Assembly (NCBI GenBank): GCA_007132365.1
Contig: SLOS01000383.1
Span: 1 to 7,099, forward strand
Origin: Bacteroidales bacterium
GTDB taxonomy: Bacteria; Bacteroidota; Bacteroidia; Bacteroidales; PUMT01
Reading direction: 5' to 3'
Length of the DNA: 7,099 nucleotides
Position 1 is the first letter of the stretch; each line of letters opens with the position of its first letter. The notes beneath the pieces were generated by a model. It did not search any database. It was not told the origin of the DNA and saw only the letters and a list, made by a program, of their open reading frames with translations. Of the stretch, positions 1 through 6,015 are shown piece after piece. The position numbers and the translations under genes are program-made.

Positions 1-422
1 GACCGGTTCTGTATTTCGGTAGAGATCCTTATAAGTTCCCGCTGTATATATTTCTGTGCAATGATCCGTGCATGGTATTCAATGTGGGCTGCTGATGACA
101 CCCTGCTGGTAAGCTGTGTTATATAGAATGCCCCGCCGACAGATTCAAGTTGTTTCTGTTTCTTCAGCTCCTCGGTAACCGTAAGGATATCTATCGGTTT
201 TTCCTCGAGGGACAGTTTAATCAATGCTGAATAGATCTTTTGATGTGATTCCTTGTAGAAACTTTCCGGTTTCAAAAGGTCCAGTACACCGATAAGAGCA
301 TCTTTCTCAAGCATAATTGCTCCAAGGACAGTCTCCTCCAGTTCAATTGCCTGCGGAGGGACCTTTCCGTATTCGGTAACCGGCTGTAGCTGGCTATATT
401 TGGGTTTAACGAATTTATCCAT
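1..422 (-). CDS. dnaB: Replicative DNA helicase DnaB, N-terminal part (truncated by window edge)
   Basis: DnaB is the hexameric, ATP-driven helicase that unwinds DNA at the replication fork and recruits primase. Reading the minus strand from ATG at 422-420 gives an open frame of 140 codons plus two bases up to the window edge. It begins MDKFVKPKYSQLQP and carries the family signature VPPQAIELEETVLGAIML at about residues 21-38, followed by the helical N-terminal domain that forms the hexamer collar and contacts primase. SVGGAFYITQLT and AAHIEYHARII are further typical DnaB stretches. The RecA-like ATPase domain (Walker A and B) lies beyond the window, so activity cannot be judged from these bases. 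No Shine-Dalgarno motif precedes the start; a good Bacteroidota promoter lies just upstream. The gene is divergent from ispE. Family assignment is firm, since the N-terminal signature is specific for DnaB. Confidence 0.94.
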   Translation of the reverse strand, partial: MDKFVKPKYSQLQPVTEYGKVPPQAIELEETVLGAIMLEKDALIGVLDLLKPESFYKESHQKIYSALIKLSLEEKPIDILTVTEELKKQKQLESVGGAFYITQLTSRVSSAAHIEYHARIIAQKYIQRELIRISTEIQNR

Positions 423-455
423 GTTTAAGTTAATTTAACGTCTGTTACGGGGTTT

Positions 456-487
456 CAAAGTTATAAAATAACCGCTGCCTCCTGAAA
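456..487 (-). promoter_or_regulatory. Probable dnaB promoter (Bacteroidota type)
   Basis: On the minus strand the octamer TAACTTTG (463-456) matches the Bacteroidota -7 consensus TAnnTTTG exactly. TTTC (487-484), one mismatch from the -33 consensus TTTG, lies 20 bases upstream, within the usual 19-21 base spacing. Transcription would start near 450, leaving an untranslated leader of roughly 27 bases before the dnaB ATG at 422. This is the best two-part promoter match I found in the window. The motif match is seen directly; its function is inferred. Confidence 0.5.
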
Positions 488-503
488 CTTTAATGAACAT
501 TCT

Positions 504-548
504 TTTTGAACAGGATAGTGTTGAAAAATAAACTAAATTTGTTCAAAA
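504..548. repeat. 8-bp inverted repeat bracketing the ispE upstream region
   Basis: TTTTGAAC at 504-511 and its perfect reverse complement GTTCAAAA at 541-548 are separated by 29 bases. The right arm overlaps the last base of the putative ispE -7 box and lies 10 bases before the ispE ATG. It could be a split operator or a chance match in AT-rich DNA; the long spacer argues against a stable hairpin. I know of no regulator that recognises it. Confidence 0.3.
534..541 (+). promoter_or_regulatory. Candidate -7 box of the ispE promoter
   Basis: TAAATTTG matches the Bacteroidota -7 consensus TAnnTTTG exactly. The nearest upstream TTTG (505-508) is 25 bases away rather than the preferred 19-21, so the -33 element is weak or absent. 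Transcription would begin about 547, giving a very short leader before the ATG at 559. Support is limited to the single box and its position. Confidence 0.35.
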
Positions 549-558
549 CAACCGTATA

Positions 559-1389
559 ATGATTTGTTTTCCCAATGCCAAGATCAATATCGGATTGCAT
601 GTAACAGGAAAAAGAGAAGACGGCTATCATAATATTGAGACACTGTTTTATCCTGTGAAGTTAACCGATATACTTGAGATCATCCCCCTTTCGGGGAAAG
701 ATTCAGACCGGGTCCGGTTTATAAATACCGGCATAAAAATTGATGTTGATGCATCAGATAACCTCTGTGTCCTTGCATGGAGGGAGCTTTCCCATATCAG
801 GCCCTTGCCCCCTGTAAAGATTCATCTTCATAAGATAATTCCCCATGGGGCCGGGCTTGGCGGTGGGTCTTCCAATGCCGCATCTGTTTTAATGACCCTT
901 AATGAACTGTTTGAATTAAACATAGCCGATTCTGAGCTTGCATTGATTGCAGGACGGATTGGCAGTGACTGCCCCTTTTTCATTTACAACAAACCTGTTT
1001 TTGCAAAAGGGAGGGGAGATATTCTGGAGCCTGCCGGGATTGACCTCTCCGGCTGCAGAATTGTCATTGTGCATCCAGGCAAAGGCATAAATACTGCCTG
1101 GGCTTACAGCATGATAAGGATCACAAATCGAAACGGATCTCTGATGGATATATTGCAAACAGATCCTGCCACATGGCAGGGTAGGGTAATCAATGATTTT
1201 GAGCCCGTGGTTTTCGCATCATATCCCATTGTGAATGATATAAGGCAGAAACTGACTGGTTCGGGGGCCTTTTTTGCATCGGTGACAGGAAGCGGATCGG
1301 CCGTTTACGGTCTTTTTAACAGCACGGATGATAAAGTTAACCTGGAAGATCAGTTTCCGGGGATGTTTGTATGGGAGGGTATTCTTTAG
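559..1389 (+). CDS. ispE: 4-diphosphocytidyl-2-C-methyl-D-erythritol kinase (IspE)
   Basis: IspE is the cytosolic GHMP-family kinase that phosphorylates the 2-hydroxyl of CDP-methylerythritol with ATP, the fourth step of the non-mevalonate (MEP) route to isoprenoid precursors. The 276-residue product has the usual family length. Motif 1 is at the N-terminus (PNAKINIGLHV, with Lys8 matching the conserved active-site lysine), DGYH is at 21-24, and the glycine-rich ATP loop PHGAGLGGGSSNAAS is at 95-109. GSDCPFF at 135-141 holds the catalytic Asp137, and the C-terminal GHMP motif SVTGSGSAVYGLF is at 241-253. The ATG start leaves only a few residues before the conserved PNAKIN block, which fits the family. 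There is no Shine-Dalgarno motif. The gene diverges from dnaB and converges on the biotin carrier gene: its TAG stop shares bases with that gene's TAA, a 4-bp tail-to-tail overlap. Nothing suggests loss of function. Confidence 0.95.
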   Translation: MICFPNAKINIGLHVTGKREDGYHNIETLFYPVKLTDILEIIPLSGKDSDRVRFINTGIKIDVDASDNLCVLAWRELSHIRPLPPVKIHLHKIIPHGAGLGGGSSNAASVLMTLNELFELNIADSELALIAGRIGSDCPFFIYNKPVFAKGRGDILEPAGIDLSGCRIVIVHPGKGINTAWAYSMIRITNRNGSLMDILQTDPATWQGRVINDFEPVVFASYPIVNDIRQKLTGSGAFFASVTGSGSAVYGLFNSTDDKVNLEDQFPGMFVWEGIL

Positions 1390-1727
1390 GCAAAGCCGAT
1401 CTCTATCATCAGCTTACCCTTTGGAACCTTTTCCCCCTCTTTCATATTGATGGATTTAATGATCCCTTCCAGGGGACTCTTAATGAGGTTCTGCATCTTC
1501 ATCGCTTCCAGTATCAGAAGATTATCACCTTTTTTAACACACTGGCCCTCTTTTACATAAAGCTTAAGTATCGTGCCGGGGATGAAAGATTTTACCTTAT
1601 TCTTTTCTGGCTTTGACCATGGTTGCCTTTTTTCAAACTTTTTATTTAAGGTGGTACGGTACTTTGTGCCGTCAATAACAAGTGACCTGCATCTTATCTT
1701 TTTCTTGTCACAATCTATCTTGTTCAT
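1386..1727 (-). CDS. Biotin carboxyl carrier protein of an acyl-CoA carboxylase or decarboxylase
   Basis: This 113-residue protein carries the biotin that shuttles a carboxyl group between partner subunits. The biotinyl domain occupies about residues 45-111. The attachment motif EAMKM is at 74-78, making Lys77 the predicted biotinylated residue, and PGTI (50-53) with its partner turn SPLEG (84-88) lies at the expected spacing on either side. The first 40 residues are basic (IRCRSLVIDGTKYRT, then a KKFEKR stretch) and resemble the short N-terminal extension of carrier subunits that sit beside mmdA/pccB genes in Bacteroidota. The protein is soluble, with no membrane segment or signal peptide. 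An in-frame TAG shortly before the ATG supports this start. It lies 120 bases downstream of the carboxyltransferase gene on the same strand, so co-transcription is likely. The family could be called AccB, MmdC or PccA-like; the sequence alone does not decide between carboxylase and decarboxylase. Confidence 0.9.
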   Translation of the reverse strand: MNKIDCDKKKIRCRSLVIDGTKYRTTLNKKFEKRQPWSKPEKNKVKSFIPGTILKLYVKEGQCVKKGDNLLILEAMKMQNLIKSPLEGIIKSINMKEGEKVPKGKLMIEIGFA

Positions 1728-1847
1728 TGTGTTTATTTTCTAATTGGCCGAACGTAAATAAATTAACTGTTATGGCGGCGGATTTGAGACAGGGATAAAG
1801 AATGGTATTTCTGCCTTCTTTTGCCGTTTTTATCTTTTATGCTGTTT
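1728..1847. other. 120-bp spacer between carboxyltransferase and biotin carrier genes
   Basis: This gap separates two same-strand genes that would be expected to be tightly linked. I found no intact small gene, no convincing hairpin followed by a T-run, and no clean TAnnTTTG box on the minus strand. In sodium-pumping methylmalonyl-CoA decarboxylase operons a small membrane subunit gene can lie at this place; nothing resembling one is seen here. Confidence 0.5.
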
Positions 1848-3392
1848 TCAGAAGGGAGGGATGCCATGTTTTTTCTGCGGCAAAAACACAGATTTGCTCC
1901 CGGACACTTCGATTGCATGGAGCAGAAGATTCCTGGTCTCCTCGGGCTCAATAACCGAATCGACATATCCGCGTGCAGCTGCGACATATGGGTTTGCAAA
2001 CTTCTCTTTATATTCTTTTACCTTCTGCTTCCTCATTTTGTCGGGGTCTTTGGCTTCCATTATATCTTTTCTGAAAATTATATTGGCAGCACCCTCGGGG
2101 CCCATTACTGCGATTTCAGCAGTTGGCCATGCAAATACAAAGTCGGCGCGGAGATGTCTTGAGCTCATTGCAATATATCCGCCTCCGTATGCTTTACGGA
2201 TAATGACGGTCATCTTCGCTACAGTAGCCTCGCTGTATGCATAAAGAACCTTTGCTCCGTGCCGTATTACGCCGGCATGCTCCTGGTCAACCCCCGGCAG
2301 ATAACCCGGCAGGTCAACAAGTGTGATTATCGGTATGTTGAAGGCATCGCAATAACGAATAAACCTGGCCGCTTTATCCGATGAATCAACATCAAGTACC
2401 CCGGCTAGCACAAGCGGCTGATTGGCAACGAACCCAATGGTATCTCCGTTCATTCTTCCAAAACCAATTACTATGTTGGAAGCCCATAATTCCTGTATTT
2501 CAAAGAAATCGGAATCATCTGCTATTGCCTTTATCACGTCTCTCACATCATATGGCTGACGGGGGTCTCCCGGTACAATTTCAGATATCCTGTATTCGGG
2601 TTTCGGTTCCTTCGGTTCAAATTTCAGTGCTTTCCTTATATTATTCATAGGAATGAAGGTGATCAGCTTTTTTATCTGCTCAAAGCACTCTGCTTCGCTC
2701 TTTGCAAAAAAATGGGCATTACCTGTTATTTCACTGTGCACACGTGCCCCCCCAAGGTCTTCCATTGATATCTCCTCGCCAAGAACGGTCCTTATCACTT
2801 CCGGCCCGGTAATAAACATTTTGGATATCTTGTCCACTACAAAAACAAAATCTGTCAGGGCCGGGGAATATACTGCACCGCCGGCGCACGGACCAAGAAT
2901 AACCGATATCTGCGGTATGACACCTGAAGATAGTGTATTTCTGAAAAAGATCTCTCCGTATCCGGCCAGCGAATTCACCCCCTCCTGGATCCTTGCCCCG
3001 CCTGAGTCATTTATTCCGATCAGGGGGACCTTCATTTTAAGTGCATGGTCCATGATCTTTGTGATCTTGCGTGCATGCATCATTCCCAGGGAGCCGCCTG
3101 CAACCGTAAAATCCTGTGCAAAAATGCAAACAGGAGCCCCGTAGATGGTACCTGTTCCGATTATTACCCCGTCGCCATGCAGTATTTTCTTGTCCATATC
3201 GAAATCTCTTGCCTCATGTTCAACGAACAGGTCATATTCGTGAAAAGAATCAGGATCGCACAGAGAAATTATCCGCTCACGCGCAGTCATTTTGCCCATA
3301 GCGGTCTGTTTTTCAATGGCCTTGTCGCCTCCGCCTTTCAGTACCTCTTCCCTTTTCTTGTGCAATTCAAGGATTTTTCTTTTTAATCCCAT
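1848..3392 (-). CDS. mmdA: Acyl-CoA carboxylase carboxyltransferase (beta) subunit, MmdA/PccB family
   Basis: The 514-residue product is a full-length biotin-dependent carboxyltransferase that moves a carboxyl group between carboxybiotin and an acyl-CoA. It is built from two crotonase-like halves. The N-terminal half has NDSGGARIQEGVNSLAGYG (128-146) and the oxyanion loop GPCAGGA (167-173). The C-terminal half has LPGYLPGVDQEHAG (361-374), RKAYGGGYIAM (399-409) and AWPTAEIAVMGPEGAANIIF (421-440). The C-terminus (KKHGIPPF) is typical of the family. The position that is Asp in propionyl-CoA carboxylases is Ile407 here, so the substrate is uncertain: acetyl- plus propionyl-CoA carboxylation and methylmalonyl-CoA decarboxylation are both possible. 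The symbol is therefore family-level (pccB and accD-type are alternatives). The ATG at 3392 gives the normal N-terminus (MGLKRKILELHKKREEVLKG) and has no Shine-Dalgarno motif. The biotin carrier gene follows on the same strand; no biotin carboxylase or membrane decarboxylase subunit is in view. Confidence 0.92.
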   Translation of the reverse strand: MGLKRKILELHKKREEVLKGGGDKAIEKQTAMGKMTARERIISLCDPDSFHEYDLFVEHEARDFDMDKKILHGDGVIIGTGTIYGAPVCIFAQDFTVAGGSLGMMHARKITKIMDHALKMKVPLIGINDSGGARIQEGVNSLAGYGEIFFRNTLSSGVIPQISVILGPCAGGAVYSPALTDFVFVVDKISKMFITGPEVIRTVLGEEISMEDLGGARVHSEITGNAHFFAKSEAECFEQIKKLITFIPMNNIRKALKFEPKEPKPEYRISEIVPGDPRQPYDVRDVIKAIADDSDFFEIQELWASNIVIGFGRMNGDTIGFVANQPLVLAGVLDVDSSDKAARFIRYCDAFNIPIITLVDLPGYLPGVDQEHAGVIRHGAKVLYAYSEATVAKMTVIIRKAYGGGYIAMSSRHLRADFVFAWPTAEIAVMGPEGAANIIFRKDIMEAKDPDKMRKQKVKEYKEKFANPYVAAARGYVDSVIEPEETRNLLLHAIEVSGSKSVFLPQKKHGIPPF

Positions 3393-3607
3393 AAACAGGT
3401 TATTTGGTTAATAAGACTACAACATTACGAAATCAAAATATATTAAAAAAATTTTAAAATATATATGTTATTTTCTGGTCAATTAGTAAACTGATTATTA
3501 ATCTGAAAGAATGAAAAAAATAATTACGGGCCTTTCTTTTGGACATCAGGACACTTTTTATAAGCGGGATATATTGGAATGTTTTAGGTAACTACTTGAC
3601 ATAAAGA
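3393..3607. other. Intergenic AT-rich region with possible mmdA promoter
   Basis: This 215-bp gap lies between two minus-strand genes and holds no coding sequence that I can support. Bases 3435-3466 are 32 consecutive A/T positions made of A-tracts, T-tracts and TA steps, the kind of DNA expected to be curved or easily melted. At 3442-3434 the minus strand reads TATATTTTG, one inserted base away from the TAnnTTTG -7 consensus; it would give a leader of about 36 bases to the mmdA ATG. No matching -33 TTTG is present. I see no clear terminator for lptG. The promoter role is inferred and weak. Confidence 0.35.
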
Positions 3608-4702
3608 TTATTTAGGTGCAAATCTGTAAATAATGTACGCAATAATTGCATAAAGTATATTGGGTATCCATACCGCAACCATAGGGCTCAGCAGTCCGCT
3701 CACCGAAAACATGGTACTGAACCGCATGAATAGAATATAGGAGAAACTGAGCAGCAATCCCAGTCCGATATGGAAACCAATGCCTTCACGTACCTTCCTT
3801 GAGGATAGAGCCATGCCGATCAGAGTAAGTATGAAGGTGGAGAAAGGGAATGATATGCGACTGTACCGCTCAATAAGATAATAGTCTATGTTATCCGCAC
3901 CCTGCATCCGCTGTTGCTCAATGAAATCGTCAATCTGCCTCAGGCTCATAGTCTCCACTATGCTTTCTCTACGGCTTAATTCGGAGGGGTGTACATTAAG
4001 TGTAGTATCTATTGTGATACCTCTTTCAATCCTTTGGCCGGCTTCTTCAAAATGCCTTGTCAGGTATTGCCTCAGAGTCCACTTATTGGTGGTAGTATCA
4101 TATGATGCATAATCTGAAGTTGTTTTTGACACCAGCCTGTTCCCGTCAAACTTCTCTATCGAGAAATTATAAGCGATATTGGAGGCGTGGCTGAAGTTTG
4201 AGAAATATATATATACCCCTGGCAGGATCTGTTTGTGAACATCTCTCATATTGGCCCTGGGTGATTGTCTCCTGTAGTATCTTTCTTCGAAATCAAGCCT
4301 TTTTTCATTAGATTTTGGCAGTACCAGATCACTCATCAGAAATGCAAAAACAGCAATTATGGTTGCAGATATGAAATAGGGCCTGAGAAGGCGCCTGAAA
4401 CTTATGCCACTGCTGAGTATGGCGATAATTTCGGTGTTATATGCCATCTTTGAGGTGAAATATATAACCGATATAAAGGTGAAGAGGGGACTGAACAGTA
4501 TGGCAAAATAAGGAATGAAGTTAAGGTAATAATCAAATACAACCGCTCTCCATGGAGCCTCCCTCTCCATGAAGTTATCCAGTTTCTCGGCCAGGTCAAA
4601 TATCACTGCGATACTTACAATGAGCAAGATGGAATAAAAAAATGTTCCCAGGAACTTTCTTATAATATACCTGTCCAGTATTTTGAGTGCTTGCTTGCTC
4701 AT
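3608..4702 (-). CDS. lptG: LptF/LptG family permease of the lipopolysaccharide transport complex
   Basis: Proteins of this YjgP/YjgQ family form the inner-membrane channel of the LptB2FG ABC transporter, which extracts lipopolysaccharide and passes it to LptC/LptA for transport to the outer membrane. The 364-residue length is normal for the family. Hydrophobic helices are visible at about 16-37, 60-82 and 106-128, then a soluble periplasmic domain of about 150 residues (roughly 130-280, beta-rich, the jelly-roll position), then helices at about 284-300, 308-328 and 337-360. The cytoplasmic stretch YNTEIIAILSSGISFRRLLRP (88-108) is the family's coupling-helix region that contacts LptB. SSRKVREGIGFHIGLG (300-315) is also characteristic. 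Its ATG overlaps the tgt stop (ATGA), which suggests translational coupling. LptF and LptG are hard to tell apart in Bacteroidota by sequence alone, so the symbol is tentative while the family is firm. The LptB and LptC genes are not in this window. Confidence 0.9.
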   Translation of the reverse strand: MSKQALKILDRYIIRKFLGTFFYSILLIVSIAVIFDLAEKLDNFMEREAPWRAVVFDYYLNFIPYFAILFSPLFTFISVIYFTSKMAYNTEIIAILSSGISFRRLLRPYFISATIIAVFAFLMSDLVLPKSNEKRLDFEERYYRRQSPRANMRDVHKQILPGVYIYFSNFSHASNIAYNFSIEKFDGNRLVSKTTSDYASYDTTTNKWTLRQYLTRHFEEAGQRIERGITIDTTLNVHPSELSRRESIVETMSLRQIDDFIEQQRMQGADNIDYYLIERYSRISFPFSTFILTLIGMALSSRKVREGIGFHIGLGLLLSFSYILFMRFSTMFSVSGLLSPMVAVWIPNILYAIIAYIIYRFAPK

Positions 4703-5829
4703 ATCTTGTTACTTATCCGCTGAATTACTGAATTCTTCCAGGCATGGAAATTTCCAAGGGTTATCTCTTCCCTTGCCTTTTTCAAAAGCCATATATAAAA
4801 TTCAAGGTTGTGTATGCTTGCAATAACAGATCCCAGCATTTCTCCGGAAACTATTAAATGACGTAAATATGCCTTTGAATATTGTATCCCGGTATGGCTT
4901 GTCCCCCCGGGATCGATTGGTGAAAAATCATTTTTCCATTTAAGGTTTTTTATATTTATAATACCCTCTGCAGTAAAGAGGGTTCCGTTACGTCCGTTCC
5001 TTGTCGGCATTACACAGTCGAACATATCAACTCCCATTGCAACGCATTCCAGAATATTGGCAGGTGTTCCGACACCCATAAGGTACCGGGGTTTGGACCC
5101 GGGTAATATTTTGTTAACTACATCGACCATCTCATACATCTTCTCAGACGGTTCCCCCACCGAAAGTCCGCCGATAGCATTACCTGCAGCATCCAGTCTG
5201 CTTACAGATTCTGCCGATTTTTTCCGGAGGTCATCATAAACACTTCCCTGTACTATCGGGAAGAAAAACTGTTCATTTCCATAAACCACTTCGGTCTCAA
5301 CAAATCTTTTCCACCCTCTTTCAAGCCACCTGTGGGTAAGATCCATGGAATCCCTGGCATATGAATACTCACATGGCCATGGTGTGCATTCATCAAATGC
5401 CATGATGATATCTGCCCCGATGATGCGCTGGATATCAACAATATTTTCGGGTGTGAATTTATGTCGTGAGCCGTCGATATGAGATCTGAACAATGCCCCT
5501 TCTTCGGACAGTTTTCGGTTTCCTGCAAGTGAAAATACCTGGTAGCCCCCGCTGTCGGTCAGCATCGGTTTTTCCCAGCCGGTAAATTTATGCAATCCTC
5601 CCGCCTGATGGATAATATCCAGGCCGGGACGAAGGAACAGATGGTAGGTGTTGGCAAGGATAATTTCGGCGCCTATATTATTTTCCAGCTCGTATCTGCT
5701 TACACCCCTGACACTTCCGGCTGTTCCGACCGGCATGAACACCGGGGTTTTTATTGTTCCCCTGCCGGTTGATATTACCCCTGTCCTGGCCCCTGAATAA
5801 CGATCATTGGCAGTAAGTTCAAAAAACAT
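4699..5829 (-). CDS. tgt: Queuine/preQ1 tRNA-guanine transglycosylase (Tgt) lacking the zinc-site cysteines
   Basis: Tgt exchanges guanine-34 for preQ1 in the anticodon of tRNAs with GUN anticodons (Asp, Asn, His, Tyr), a step in queuosine formation. With the start at 5829 the protein has 376 residues, beginning MFFELTAND, which matches the family N-terminus; a frame-compatible ATG at 5856 would add nine atypical residues and overlaps the promoter box. Visible motifs are DSGGYQVFSL (Asp92, base recognition and catalysis), FDECTPW (Asp146), GGLSVGE (220-226, substrate pocket) and DMFDCVMPTRNGRNG with the predicted nucleophile Asp271. The C-terminal zinc signature CxCxxC is absent: the aligned positions are Gly309, Ser311 and Gly314, while the fourth ligand, His340 in ASIHN, is kept. 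Flanking residues (DP, then YSKAYLRHL) align without gaps, so a reading error is unlikely. The stop overlaps the lptG start. Function as Tgt is likely but the metal site needs checking. Confidence 0.93.
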   Translation of the reverse strand: MFFELTANDRYSGARTGVISTGRGTIKTPVFMPVGTAGSVRGVSRYELENNIGAEIILANTYHLFLRPGLDIIHQAGGLHKFTGWEKPMLTDSGGYQVFSLAGNRKLSEEGALFRSHIDGSRHKFTPENIVDIQRIIGADIIMAFDECTPWPCEYSYARDSMDLTHRWLERGWKRFVETEVVYGNEQFFFPIVQGSVYDDLRKKSAESVSRLDAAGNAIGGLSVGEPSEKMYEMVDVVNKILPGSKPRYLMGVGTPANILECVAMGVDMFDCVMPTRNGRNGTLFTAEGIINIKNLKWKNDFSPIDPGGTSHTGIQYSKAYLRHLIVSGEMLGSVIASIHNLEFYIWLLKKAREEITLGNFHAWKNSVIQRISNKI

Positions 5830-6015
5830 TATCCGCGTTTTAAAAATGCATGCCAAATATAATCAATTGTTCAGACAATCATTCTCTTCCATTCCCGCAT
5901 TGATAATATTTCGGTGGTTATTTAAGATTGTTCAAAACCTTTTATAAAATTCCGGAGGCTTTTTTGATATTATACAAAATCTTTAATAAAATTACAGATC
6001 TTTTAATTATCAGTT
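5830..6015. other. Divergent intergenic region between tgt and the glycosyltransferase gene
   Basis: This 186-bp AT-rich spacer contains the tgt -7 box near its left side. For the plus-strand gene the best arrangement is TTTG at 5963-5966 followed, after 20 bases, by TAAAATTA (5987-5994). That octamer keeps only part of the -7 consensus, so it is a weak candidate. I see no RNA gene, hairpin terminator or long repeat here. Confidence 0.35.
5854..5861 (-). promoter_or_regulatory. Candidate -7 box of the tgt-lptG promoter
   Basis: On the minus strand the octamer TATATTTG is an exact match to the Bacteroidota -7 consensus TAnnTTTG. Transcription would start near 5848, downstream of the first in-frame ATG (5856) and upstream of the ATG at 5829. 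This supports 5829 as the true start of tgt, with a leader of about 18 bases. No TTTG is present at the usual 19-21 base distance, so the -33 element is poor. Confidence 0.4.

Noticed and set aside
1821..2244. Plus-strand open frames opposite the end of mmdA
   Set aside because: They lie antisense inside a strongly supported carboxyltransferase gene, have no recognisable domain, and their open length is explained by the codon use of the real gene.
2653..3386. Several plus-strand open frames, up to 163 residues, opposite the 5' half of mmdA
   Set aside because: These are antisense shadows of conserved crotonase-fold sequence. Composition is not protein-like and no family is recognised.
4402..4599. 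Second minus-strand frame inside lptG
   Set aside because: It is a frame-shifted reading of the transmembrane region of lptG. The lptG frame itself is intact end to end, so there is no frameshift to explain.
5253..5528. Second minus-strand frame inside tgt
   Set aside because: It is an out-of-frame reading of tgt, whose own frame is continuous through the active-site motifs.
4699..5829. tgt as a pseudogene because the zinc cysteines are missing
   Set aside because: The frame is complete, length is normal, catalytic aspartates and substrate loops are intact, and the altered segment aligns without gaps. Decay would be expected to show elsewhere too.
5928..5938. TTGTTCAAAAC occurs here and again at 539-549, both upstream of plus-strand genes
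   Set aside because: An 11-base word shared twice is expected several times by chance in 7 kb, more so in AT-rich spacers. Neither copy sits at a consistent distance from its gene.
5952..5958. CCGGAGG as a ribosome binding site for the glycosyltransferase
   Set aside because: It lies about 60 bases before the GTG start, and no in-frame start codon follows it at useful spacing.
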